Notes under the pieces: model-generated
Database searches by the model: none
What the model was told of the DNA's origin: nothing
The model's input: the letters and a program-made list of their open reading frames with translations, nothing else
Program-made: the position numbers and the translations under genes
DNA from: Candidatus Schekmanbacteria bacterium GWA2_38_11
GTDB lineage: Bacteria > Schekmanbacteria > GWA2-38-11
Direction: 5' to 3'
Length of the DNA: 12,787 nt
Assembly (NCBI GenBank): GCA_001790645.1
Contig: MGDB01000107.1
Location: forward strand, 1 to 12,787
Shown here: positions 6,744 to 12,787 of the stretch, one piece after another
Numbering within the stretch: the stretch's first letter is position 1
How the letters are laid out: each line of letters begins with the position of its first letter

Positions 6744-6766
6744 ATAATATGAAAAGAAGTAAAGGA

Positions 6767-6786
6767 CCCCTCAGCAAGCTGAGGGG
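6767..6786. repeat. Perfect 9-bp-stem palindrome followed by CATTCTGG
   Basis: CCCCTCAGC and GCTGAGGGG are separated by AA, and CATTCTGG follows at 6787-6794. A second hairpin with the same trailing ATTCTGG lies about 100 bp downstream, suggesting a pair of REP-like units. It could act as a terminator stem for the cassette transcript, but no T-run follows. Confidence 0.6.
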
Positions 6787-6868
6787 CATTCTGGGATTAA
6801 GATATTTGAACTTTCAAAACTCATAATGTTAAACCAAAATATACGACTAACAAAGTCTTTTTAAATTG

Positions 6869-6913
6869 ATGCCATTCATCCCTCCAGCAAGGAGGGTATT
6901 CTGGCATATTTTT
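6869..6913 (+). terminator. Two-part hairpin with T-rich tail, possible terminator of the cassette transcript
   Basis: ATGCCA (6869-6874) pairs with TGGCAT (6902-6907) and CCCTCC (6880-6885) with GGAGGG (6891-6896), with a symmetric 5/5 internal loop and the apical loop AGCAA. ATTTTTAT follows at once. The trailing ATTCTGG is shared with the hairpin at 6767. It may be a Rho-independent terminator, a REP-like unit, or both. Confidence 0.45.
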
Positions 6914-6999
6914 ATAAATCTGAATCCTCAGAATCTTAAATCCCCTCTCTGTCCATGTTCTAAGATTAGCGGCCTGAAAAAACAGCAAAAAAGAAAAAA

Positions 7000-7031
7000 A
7001 TACTTGGAATAAATCTTTTTTTAAGTATGAT
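7000..7031 (+). promoter_or_regulatory. Candidate promoter of the phosphoesterase gene, with an inverted repeat
   Basis: TTGGAA (7004-7009), a 16-bp spacer and TATGAT (7026-7031) form a plausible sigma-70 promoter about 30 nt before the start codon. ATACTT (7000-7005) and AAGTAT (7023-7028) are inverted repeats overlapping both boxes and could be an operator. Evidence is only sequence similarity. Confidence 0.4.
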
Positions 7032-7064
7032 AAATCTTAGTAAAACCTTAAAGGAGGAAAGGGA

Positions 7065-7550
7065 TTGAAATTAGGTCTAATTGCTGACACCCACGATAAT
7101 ATTCCAAATATAAGAAAGGCGATAAAAATATTTAATGAAACGGGGATCAGGTTAATTGCCCATGCAGGAGATTTCATAGCACCCTTTTCTGCAAAGGAAT
7201 TTAAAGCCTTTAAAGGTAAGATTATTTCCGTGTTTGGAAATTGCGACGGCGAAAAGAAAGGGCTAAAAGAGGCTTTTAAAGGAATTGGTGAAATCTATGA
7301 GGAAGGATTTTCTTTCAGAGCAGGCAGGAGACATATTTTTCTAACTCATGTCCCTGATAACCTCGAATCCGACTCTATGATTAAAGAGTATGACCTTTTG
7401 ATTTTTGGCCACACCCATAAGGCTGAAGTTAAAAAAATTGGAGGTTCAGTTATTGTTAACCCCGGCGAAGCCGGTGGATGGCTCTACGGGAAGGCAACAA
7501 TTGCTATTGCTGACCTTGAAAGTTTAAGCGTTAAGATTATAAGTTTATAA
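7065..7550 (+). CDS. YfcE/MJ0936-type metallophosphoesterase
   Basis: The 161-residue product is a compact calcineurin-like phosphoesterase with all metal-ligand motifs: Asp8 and His10 in ADTHDN, Asp36 in HAGDFI, Asn59 in FGNCD, His95 in LTHV, and His116/His118 in GHTH. Members of the YfcE/MJ0936 group hydrolyse phosphodiesters with Mn or Ni bound; the physiological substrate is generally unknown, so none is assigned. The start is TTG at 7065, supported by AAGGAGG at 7051-7057 with 7-nt spacing and by alignment of the first beta strand (KLGLIADTH) with the usual family N-terminus. It is a single gene on the plus strand, convergent with the flavin-reductase gene 33 bp downstream. That gap holds only a 12-bp AT palindrome (7550-7561). 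Confidence 0.9.
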   Translation: MKLGLIADTHDNIPNIRKAIKIFNETGIRLIAHAGDFIAPFSAKEFKAFKGKIISVFGNCDGEKKGLKEAFKGIGEIYEEGFSFRAGRRHIFLTHVPDNLESDSMIKEYDLLIFGHTHKAEVKKIGGSVIVNPGEAGGWLYGKATIAIADLESLSVKIISL

Positions 7551-7583
7551 TAAAATTTTATCCTATTCATACATTCTCTTTGT

Positions 7584-8198
7584 TTATTTTTTTTCAAAAT
7601 CCGGTTTAATATCAGGAGAAAAAACTTTATATTCATCTATTATCCCAAATGTACTCCCGCCACCTTTAGAAGGGCCAAAGTATACCGGAAGGTTCATTTC
7701 CCTTATCCTTTCATCCCTGCTTAGATTTAAAAATTTTTCATCAATTGATATGTCAACAATATCCGCAACAAAAGTTATCTGGGTTTTACTTGGTCTAATC
7801 GTTTGGGCAACGCGACATTCGAGATGCTCTCTGCATTCTTTTATCCGGGGAGGCTTGACCTTATTTGATGGAATAACTGAGAGCTTTGCATATTCAAGCT
7901 CATTTACTCCTTGGGGATAAAACCTTCCTGTTTCTGCTACCTCCCTGCAAAGTTCAGCACCGGGATAATTTACCACAAATTCTCCTGTAGCTTCTATATT
8001 ATGCGGAGTATGCCAATGACTGTTACAAGATAATAGTATCTGTGGAGTTTCAGGTGATGCACAAAAAGGGATAACAAGAGAATAGGGAGCAGCATTAATT
8101 CTCCCTTCTTTATCCACAGTAGTTATTATGGTAACAGGAAATGGTAAAACAATCTGGTCAAGGTGCCACAATAATTCAATATCTATGCTTTTTTTCAT
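7584..8198 (-). CDS. Flavin-reductase-like FMN-binding split-barrel protein
   Basis: The 204-residue product matches the flavin_reductase-like domain (DIM6/NTAB family): a first strand PVTIITTVDKEGRINAAPYSL (21-41, split by a turn at Asp29-Gly32), LLSCNSHWHTPHNI (55-68), which would contact FMN phosphate, and GEFVVNYPG (72-80). The C-terminal part has the strand TFVADIVDISID (142-153) and LPVYFGPSKGGGSTFGII (170-187). Relatives bind FMN and are flavin reductases or small flavin-dependent oxidoreductases; the substrate here cannot be told. Its ATG overlaps the stop of the upstream exonuclease fragment (ATGA), which indicates translational coupling and a shared transcript even though the upstream gene looks broken. 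Confidence is high for the fold and low for the reaction. Confidence 0.85.
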   Translation of the reverse strand: MKKSIDIELLWHLDQIVLPFPVTIITTVDKEGRINAAPYSLVIPFCASPETPQILLSCNSHWHTPHNIEATGEFVVNYPGAELCREVAETGRFYPQGVNELEYAKLSVIPSNKVKPPRIKECREHLECRVAQTIRPSKTQITFVADIVDISIDEKFLNLSRDERIREMNLPVYFGPSKGGGSTFGIIDEYKVFSPDIKPDFEKK

Positions 8199-8554
8199 AA
8201 CTTTTCCCTTTTAATAAATAGTTGTTCTATAGTCTCAACACCTTTTTTAGAAAAATCGTCTACGAAAATATCAAATATCTTCTTTGTAACCTCAGCGTCT
8301 GCCATTGACCTGTGAAGGTTTAATGCCCGAATCCCAAAACAACGTGCCAAGTTTTCAAGACTATTGCTTGGAAAATGGTAGTACCTTTTTGCTATGGCCA
8401 AAGTATCTATAACTAAATTTTCTGGAATGGAAATCCCCAAGTCTACAAACTGAGTCGAAAGGAAACTCATATCAAAAGATGCGTTGTGAGCAACAATTAT
8501 GGAATCCTCAATAAAATTTATAACATTCCGGGCAATGTCCCGAAAGCAAGGCAT
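8195..8554 (-). CDS. DnaQ-like 3'-5' exonuclease, C-terminal fragment (after frameshift)
   Basis: This frame has 119 codons from ATG at 8554 and continues the exonuclease fold begun in 8508-8792. It carries the Exo II motif HNASFD (Asp28 of this frame) and the Exo III motif HRSMADAE (His81 and Asp86), so two of the four DEDDh catalytic residues plus the general-base histidine are here. The internal ATG has only a weak ribosome site (GAG 9-10 nt upstream), so independent translation would have to rely on termination-reinitiation from the N-terminal frame. The TGA overlaps the ATG of the flavin-reductase gene. Without the N-terminal Asp-x-Glu motif it should not be an active exonuclease alone. 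A two-base deletion in the parental gene or a sequencing error would account for the split. Confidence 0.75.
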   Translation of the reverse strand: MPCFRDIARNVINFIEDSIIVAHNASFDMSFLSTQFVDLGISIPENLVIDTLAIAKRYYHFPSNSLENLARCFGIRALNLHRSMADAEVTKKIFDIFVDDFSKKGVETIEQLFIKREKL

Positions 8555-8792
8555 TTTTCACCATCTCATCAGTTATATTATTTACTGCCTGAGCACCCTG
8601 TGAAATCTGTCTCTCCGGATTTACTAAAGTATGGAAAGAATCAATTATTTTTTTCCCTCTTCTTTTTAAAATCGCTATCTCGCAAATCCTGTCTCCAAAG
8701 GATGGCGACAGACCTGTTGTCTCGACATCTATAAAAGAAAATACTGCCTCCTCAATTAACGTATTGCCAAATTCCCCTAAGACTTTGTTCAT
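8508..8792 (-). CDS. DnaQ-like 3'-5' exonuclease, N-terminal fragment (frameshifted)
   Basis: This frame gives 94 residues, of which about the first 81 are genuine: FIDVETTGLSP (20-30) with catalytic Asp22 and Glu24 (Exo I), ICEIAILK, the HTLVNPER strand, and the ITDEMVKNA segment typical of DNA polymerase III epsilon-like proteins. The last 13 residues (LLSGHCPECYKFY) have no family character and are out of frame. The sequence resumes as PCFRDIARN in the overlapping frame, so the parent was about 200 residues long. The break lies near 8547-8558. DEDDh exonucleases of this size, with no polymerase domain, act in proofreading, repair or RNA/DNA trimming. A weak AGGA 14 nt upstream is the only ribosome-site candidate for ATG 8792. 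Confidence 0.78.
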   Translation of the reverse strand: MNKVLGEFGNTLIEEAVFSFIDVETTGLSPSFGDRICEIAILKRRGKKIIDSFHTLVNPERQISQGAQAVNNITDEMVKNALLSGHCPECYKFY

Positions 8793-8875
8793 TTTAATTC
8801 TCTATCCTGCTCCATTTTTACTATCTTCCTAAACTATTCCAGACCTATTCATCATAATTCAATTTGTCAATAAAA

Positions 8876-8960
8876 TTCTTGATAAAGCCCTTAGCTTTAA
8901 GCTATAAGCTTTAAGACGTCTTTACCTTAGCCCAATAAGTGTGATTAACAAATTCATCAC
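8876..8960. promoter_or_regulatory. hemF-like gene upstream region with short repeats
   Basis: The 189-bp spacer between the divergent exonuclease and HemF-like genes contains the direct repeat AGCTTTAAG (8901 region, twice within about 25 bp) and an inverted repeat GTGAT-N10-ATCAC (8941-8960) close to the HemF-like start. The latter could be an operator; its 10-nt spacer does not match the FNR or CRP consensus. No clear -35/-10 pair stands out. Confidence 0.3.
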
Positions 8961-8981
8961 TATTAAATAAAGGACACTGAG

Positions 8982-9782
8982 ATGGATATATTAAAAGAAA
9001 TTGATGATTTTTTTGCTTCCATGAAAAAAAAGGCTTTGGATGCCTTTATAAAAATTGAAGGTAAGGATTTGGTTGAGCAAAGAGTCTGGGACAGCCCATC
9101 AGGGAGAACCGTGCTTAATATTACAAGAGGAAAGGTTTTTGAAAAAGTAAGCCTGTGCCTCACAAACAAAAGGAAAAAGATTCCTGGGTCAGTAAACCTT
9201 CCGGATATAATGAAAGACTTGGAGAAAAGTAAAGATACTGAAGTCATAATGAAAGTTTTTGAAATATGCAGCCACATGGCAAACCCAAAAGTTCCGGTAG
9301 GAAACATAAGCCTCCGTTACCGTAAGGCAAAAGAGGGAAGGTTTGCAGGCGGGACGGATTTATCACCGTATTTTCCATTTAAAGAAGATGTAGAGTTCTT
9401 CAGGAAAGAGATGCAGAACCTGTGCAAAAGACACGGAAAACAATACGAACCAATGAGGGAACAATTACAAAAAAATTTCTGGCTGAAGTATAGGAATGAA
9501 CCAAGGGGCGGATGCAACGGAATCGGTTTTGATGTTTCTGATGAAGAATTCCCATTTATCAAAGACCTCGCAGAAACATTCTTAAAGACTTATATTTCAA
9601 TAGTTGAGAAACGCAAAGATGAACCTTTCACTGAAGCAGAACGGGAAAAACAACTCTATAGAAGAGGCAGGTGGGTAGAGTTTAATCTGGTTGAAGACGA
9701 GGGGTTCAGGTTTGGTCTTGAAATGGGAATTGACCCGGAGATTATGGTTCTCCAAACCTTACCACCGCTTGTAAGGTTTTAA
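8982..9782 (+). CDS. hemF: HemF-family coproporphyrinogen III oxidase homologue, divergent
   Basis: The 266-residue product aligns with oxygen-dependent coproporphyrinogen III oxidase across its length. It has GKVFEKVS (50-57), NPKVP (101-105), GGTDLSPYFPFKED (123-136, with Asp126), LKYRNEPRGG (168-177) and the C-terminal signature RRGRWVEFNLV (227-237) to LPPLVRF (260-266). Classical HemF oxidatively decarboxylates two propionates of coproporphyrinogen III using O2. Compared from memory with E. coli HemF, His98 is kept (equivalent of His96), but the positions equivalent to His106, His145 and His175 appear to be Asn108, Phe/Arg (139-141) and Tyr170. The roughly 25-30 residue tail after VRW/VRF is also absent. 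Arg112 and Asp126 are kept. AAAGGA lies 7 nt before ATG, and it stands alone on the plus strand. It may have an altered function, so the name reflects family and not proven activity. Confidence 0.82.
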   Translation: MDILKEIDDFFASMKKKALDAFIKIEGKDLVEQRVWDSPSGRTVLNITRGKVFEKVSLCLTNKRKKIPGSVNLPDIMKDLEKSKDTEVIMKVFEICSHMANPKVPVGNISLRYRKAKEGRFAGGTDLSPYFPFKEDVEFFRKEMQNLCKRHGKQYEPMREQLQKNFWLKYRNEPRGGCNGIGFDVSDEEFPFIKDLAETFLKTYISIVEKRKDEPFTEAEREKQLYRRGRWVEFNLVEDEGFRFGLEMGIDPEIMVLQTLPPLVRF

Positions 9783-9992
9783 ACTCAAAAATCAAAGATA
9801 AAAAATCAAAAATTTCAGTTTTATTAAAAAAACAAAGATTATGAATATTTTCTACTTCAATTGGAATGCTTCATTAAATATCATTCTCTCATAAGCGGGA
9901 ATCCAGTAAAATTAACGTTCTCAGGATTCCTGCTGGAGTTTACCCCGTACTTGATACGGGGCAGGAATGACAAAGAGAAAGTGGAAGATTTA
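9783..9992. repeat. Repeat debris between convergent hemF-like and usp genes, including a cruciform
   Basis: The stretch starts with A/T-rich runs of the type AAAATCAAA and then contains a two-step inverted repeat: ATTCCTG (9926-9932) with CAGGAAT (9962-9968), enclosing CCCCGTA (9943-9949) with TACGGGG (9955-9961). Outside it, TTCTC (9919) and GAGAA (9975) extend the symmetry. A fragment GCGGGAATCC (9895-9904) resembles the arm of a related element. I see no gene. The hairpin could serve as a terminator for either convergent transcript. Confidence 0.55.
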
Positions 9993-10895
9993 TCAATCTC
10001 CTTTAACTGTCAGCACCGGACATTCGGCAAGCCTGACTACTCTTTCTGCAACACTTCCCATGAGAAGGTGAGAAAATCCTGTTCGACCGTGGGTACCCAT
10101 TACAATCAAATCAGCCTTAATTGATTTCCCTTTTTCAAGGATATCCTGAAAAGGTTCACCAATCTGAATATTATATGTTATATCTTTGTAACCTTCTCCT
10201 TTTTCCCTTATTAATGATTCTAATCTATCCTTAACTTCTTCCTCCATCTTTATAATTACTCCTTCACTTGAAAAATATTCACCATAATAATAGGGATAAA
10301 AAGATATGGGCTGCAATACATATAATATATGTATCCTGGCATTGAACAATCTGGCCAGTTTAACTGAAAGTTTGAATCCCTTTTCAGAATGCTCTGAAAA
10401 GTCTACAGGAACAAGGATATTCTTGACGTCAAACTTATCAAAGTTAATCTCATTACCAAGCTTGGTAGTTAGAACAGGGCACGGAGAAGTTCTTAAAACC
10501 TTTTCTGCTATGCTCCCTATAAATGCATGTTTCAAAATCTTCCTTGCATGAGTTGCCATAACTATCAAATCAGCTTCAATCTTTTTAGCTGATTCAACAA
10601 TTTCAGAGGCAGCATAGCCTTTTGTAATTAAAGTATCAATCTCGCTTATCCCTCTGGCTTTTTTAATGTAAACTTCTCCCATTTCCTTTTCTATCTTGCC
10701 CTTGATCTCTTCAAAACTCATTTTTTGATGGATATCAGAAGCATATAAAGGATCAATTATTTGAGGGTCGGAAATTATGTGGGAGAGATAGATTTTTGAG
10801 TTTTGTTTTTTAGCTAACGATAAGGCAAGATTAAAAGCATTGGTACATCCGTGGCAAAAATCAACCGGAACAAGAAGTTTCCACATTTTCTCCAT
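9993..10895 (-). CDS. Tandem-domain universal stress protein (UspA family)
   Basis: The 300-residue protein has two Usp domains, 5-145 and 157-299, each starting with a ILVPVDF-like strand (LLVPVDFCHG, NILVPVDFSEHS). The second has the full nucleotide-binding pattern G-2x-G-9x-G-S (Gly267, Gly270, Gly280, Ser281) followed by VAERVVRLAECPVLTVK. In the first the two leading glycines are Ala114 and Ala117 (MATHARK), with only Gly127-Ser128 kept, so only domain 2 is likely to bind ATP. Family members are cytoplasmic stress or energy-state proteins. ATG 10895 is preferred over ATG 10886 because AAAGGA lies 8 nt before it. It is transcribed alone, converging on the hemF-like gene. Confidence 0.92.
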   Translation of the reverse strand: MEKMWKLLVPVDFCHGCTNAFNLALSLAKKQNSKIYLSHIISDPQIIDPLYASDIHQKMSFEEIKGKIEKEMGEVYIKKARGISEIDTLITKGYAASEIVESAKKIEADLIVMATHARKILKHAFIGSIAEKVLRTSPCPVLTTKLGNEINFDKFDVKNILVPVDFSEHSEKGFKLSVKLARLFNARIHILYVLQPISFYPYYYGEYFSSEGVIIKMEEEVKDRLESLIREKGEGYKDITYNIQIGEPFQDILEKGKSIKADLIVMGTHGRTGFSHLLMGSVAERVVRLAECPVLTVKGD

Positions 10896-10936
10896 ATATT
10901 CTTTCCTTTAAAAATCTGGTTTCTAAAACTTCTGCT

Positions 10937-11005
10937 GGTAATTTATTTTTTTAAATTACCAATTTCTTATGTTATAGAATTTATTAATAAAACCCCTATT
11001 GTCAA
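10937..11005 (-). promoter_or_regulatory. usp upstream region: -35-like TTGACA and a palindromic operator-like hairpin
   Basis: On the minus strand TTGACA (11005-11000) is followed after 16 bp by TAAATT (10983-10978), a weak -10. Between this and the start codon lies a 9-bp inverted repeat GGTAATTTA/TAAATTACC (10937-10945 and 10952-10960) with a 6-nt loop, which may be an operator or leader hairpin. Evidence is limited to pattern. Confidence 0.35.
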
Positions 11006-11238
11006 GGTAAGAATTTCTCTGAACTTTAGCTAATAGGATATAACGGTTAAGGATTAAAGTTGGCAAAGGGTTTGACTTTCTTATTTTAAGCAAGGATAGG
11101 CGGGACATTCCTGTCCAGCTAAAATAAAATGGCGGAGTTAGAAAACCCTATCTATCGGCTGATTTATATAAAGTAAGACTGCTTCGCTCGCAATGACTCC
11201 AACATAGACCCTTTTCCAACAGCCTGTAAGAATTTTTG
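11006..11238. other. Gene-free spacer with repeat fragments between usp and the HD phosphohydrolase
   Basis: No ORF with coding character is visible. The stretch holds a small inverted repeat GGACA-TTCC-TGTCC (11103-11116), a segment GACTGCTTCGCTCGCAATGAC (11168-11188) that looks like a piece of a dispersed repeat, and CTTTTCCAACAGCCTG (11210-11225), which looks like the edge of another repeat copy. I read it as decayed repetitive DNA. Confidence 0.45.
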
Positions 11239-12678
11239 TTATACGTTTGTTTTTATACCATCTTTTTTGGGTTTCAATCCCTTTTCCGCAGCTTCGCACA
11301 GTTCTTTGTCAAAACTATGGTCTAAAGCAAAAACTCTGTAGTGAATAATCTTTGACGGTATATATTCAAAAAGCTCTTTTAGCATCTCTGTGGAAACTTT
11401 TTTTGTTATAGGGTCAAAGATGTAAATCTGCCTCTGCTCCATGGAAACAGGATTTTCAGGTCTTGGGTCCTGGACAGCAGTGTCTACTAAGAACTTATGT
11501 TCTTTAAACTTTGTTGGAAGATTAGCTCTTATCCTTTTTTCTAAATCTTCATCTTTAATTACTGTTCTGCCAACCTCAAGTTCTTTTATTGAAATGGTTT
11601 TATCATAAACCATTTTCCATTTTGGCTGCCTCTGGAGGATCATATCCCATTCCTTTGAAAGCTTTTTCTTATCTTTCTCTCCAGAATGTTTCCACAGCAT
11701 CACCTCTTGCGTTAAGGACCAGTCAGAAAGTTCCAGATATTCCTTAAGATTTTCTATAGGGTTATAGGGAAAAATTTTTCCGATTGTGTCATTAAAAATT
11801 TCTTTGAGGTGCATATCAATCGCCCTTGTTGTTCTATGATAATATACATTAGAATAAAGGTATAGCCTGGCGTTTAAAAACATTGTAAGTGCTGAAGTTC
11901 CTGATTTGTGAAGAGTCAGTCCTTTTTCTGTATAAAAAGTATAATAAATCAGCCTGTCAATATCCACAGGTCCGATAGCAACACCACACATATAGGAATC
12001 CCTCAAAACATAATCCATATTATCAACCGTATAGATCCCATTAAATAAAGGAAGAAGCAGTTGAAGCCATTTGGGATAATAATTGGTAGTATTAACTTCA
12101 GTTTTTTTAATGAGGAATGCCACATATTCAGGGTTTAGTCTTTCATTTTTTCTAAAAGAACCACCCGGGCTTCGCCTTATCTGTTTGATTATTCTGCCAA
12201 GTTCCTTTATAATTATTGCCTGGCCTATATCTTCATGCGTAATTCCAAATTGATCCAGAAAATTCTCATCAAAGAAATGTCCAAAGGGACCGTGACCAAC
12301 ATCATGCAGGAGGGCTGTGACTCTAAGAAGTTCCTCGATAAAATTTTCTGACGGGCAATTTTTAGCAATTTTTTTAAGGGTTGGATATAAATGTTTTGCA
12401 AATCTACCCGCAACATGCATTGCTCCTATTGAATGCTGGAAGCGGCTGTGCTCAGCAGAGGGATAAACCCACTTGGAACTCTGCAGTTGACATATCTGCC
12501 TTAATCTTTGAATCCATGGAGAATCAATAAGATCTTTTTCAGCTTTTTCTCCAGGAGTAACCGGAATTGTAAAGGCTATATATTGATGGATCGGGTCCGC
12601 AAAGAGGGCCATTCCATCATATAATAAATTCAGAGGATCTCCTTTCAGTATTTTCTCTTTTCCAATCTTCACACTCAC
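11239..12678 (-). CDS. HD-domain phosphohydrolase (COG1078/SAMHD1-like dNTPase superfamily)
   Basis: The 479-residue protein carries the H...HD...D metal site: RFQHSIGAMHVAG (His82), LLHDVGHGPFGHFFD (His125, Asp126, plus His130 and His134) and YTVDNMDYVLRD (Asp219 as the last ligand). The spacing and surrounding residues match COG1078 and SAMHD1-like proteins, which hydrolyse dNTPs to deoxynucleosides and triphosphate or act on related nucleotides; the exact substrate is not known. The catalytic core spans about 25-300, and the C-terminal 180 residues are charged and helical, with no recognised domain. The start is GTG at 12678, because a TAG stop precedes it directly in frame; no clear ribosome site is seen, and GTG 12674 or ATG at codon 23 are alternatives. 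Translation probably depends on the gene ending 13 bp upstream, implying an operon. Confidence 0.88.
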   Translation of the reverse strand: MSVKIGKEKILKGDPLNLLYDGMALFADPIHQYIAFTIPVTPGEKAEKDLIDSPWIQRLRQICQLQSSKWVYPSAEHSRFQHSIGAMHVAGRFAKHLYPTLKKIAKNCPSENFIEELLRVTALLHDVGHGPFGHFFDENFLDQFGITHEDIGQAIIIKELGRIIKQIRRSPGGSFRKNERLNPEYVAFLIKKTEVNTTNYYPKWLQLLLPLFNGIYTVDNMDYVLRDSYMCGVAIGPVDIDRLIYYTFYTEKGLTLHKSGTSALTMFLNARLYLYSNVYYHRTTRAIDMHLKEIFNDTIGKIFPYNPIENLKEYLELSDWSLTQEVMLWKHSGEKDKKKLSKEWDMILQRQPKWKMVYDKTISIKELEVGRTVIKDEDLEKRIRANLPTKFKEHKFLVDTAVQDPRPENPVSMEQRQIYIFDPITKKVSTEMLKELFEYIPSKIIHYRVFALDHSFDKELCEAAEKGLKPKKDGIKTNV

Positions 12679-12691
12679 CTAAAATATTTTT

Positions 12692-12787
12692 TTAATCCTC
12701 GACCAACATCCAGGGTTCAAGAATATCTTGAGAAATATCAGCAATACACCTTGATGGTTTTGACAAAACAACTCTGGTTGAATTATC
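12692..12787 (-). CDS. C-terminal end of an unrecognised protein, cut by the right window edge
   Basis: The minus strand is open from the window edge for 31 codons (DNSTRVVLSKPSRCIADI, then SQDILEPWMLVED) and ends in TAA at 12694-12692. It is supported by continuous coding-like sequence and by the 13-bp gap to the HD phosphohydrolase start, as in an operon. The fragment is too short to identify. Confidence 0.6.
   Translation of the reverse strand, partial: DNSTRVVLSKPSRCIADISQDILEPWMLVED

Larger units (their letters stand above)
6748..7003. other. Gene-free spacer with two hairpins after the cassette array
   Basis: Apart from two palindromes (listed separately) and short A/T runs I see no gene here. 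The stretch separates the last attC from the phosphoesterase gene. No further attC-like R/L arm pairs are visible, so the array ends at about 6743. Confidence 0.6.

Noticed and set aside
8545..8560. Programmed ribosomal frameshift in the exonuclease gene
   Set aside because: The A-run is only five bases, the required shift is +1 or -2, and no slippery heptamer or downstream pseudoknot is evident; mutation or error is simpler.
9861..10124. Plus-strand ORF of 87 codons over the end of the usp gene
   Set aside because: It begins in repeat DNA and then runs antisense to the well-supported Usp C-terminus, with no ribosome site or protein character.
11062..11078. Sigma-54-like promoter TTGGCAAAGGGTTTGAC on the plus strand
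   Set aside because: The -12 GC is replaced by GA and there is no plus-strand gene downstream.
11168..11225. Intact insertion sequence next to the HD gene
   Set aside because: Only short repeat-like fragments are present, with no transposase ORF or matched ends.

Overview
This window comes from an AT-rich bacterium with a Gram-negative type envelope: it encodes an outer-membrane beta-barrel porin with a signal peptide and a C-terminal phenylalanine. Intergenic spaces carry several short palindromic or MITE-like elements. I infer an environmental bacterium, possibly Nitrospirota or a candidate phylum, but no marker gene settles the lineage.

Positions 1-5035 (minus strand) hold a phosphate-starvation block. 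In transcription order it is phoB, phoR, a 67-codon Cys-rich protein, an OprO/OprP-type porin, and pstS running off the left edge. TTAACA-type direct repeats at an exact 11-bp period lie upstream of the Cys-rich gene (two copies) and pstS (three copies), and a weaker pair lies upstream of phoB. These look like PhoB boxes. In the inferred circuit PhoR senses, PhoB binds the boxes, the porin brings phosphate across the outer membrane and PstS passes it to an ABC importer. The Cys-rich protein is a candidate new member of this regulon.

Positions about 5036-6747 look foreign. A nested inverted-repeat element is followed by two gene cassettes in one orientation, each ending in an attC-like recombination site (6003-6092 and 6680-6743). 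Both sites pair their L arms with one extrahelical base. Cassette 2 begins with GTTAGCC and its attC begins with GGCTAAC, exact reverse complements, as expected of a cassette that was once circular. No integrase or attI is visible, so this is a CALIN (cluster of attC sites lacking an integrase) or the tail of a larger integron. Cassette 1 encodes a two-TM protein whose tail is frameshifted; cassette 2 encodes an unknown 184-residue protein.

Positions 6748-12787 carry housekeeping or accessory genes: a YfcE-type phosphoesterase (plus), a DnaQ-like exonuclease broken by a frameshift and overlapping a flavin-reductase-like gene (minus), a divergent HemF homologue lacking expected histidines (plus), a tandem UspA protein (minus), a COG1078-type HD phosphohydrolase (minus), and the last 31 codons of an unrecognised gene at the right edge. 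The spacers hold repeat debris. I see no rRNA, tRNA, CRISPR array or intact insertion sequence.
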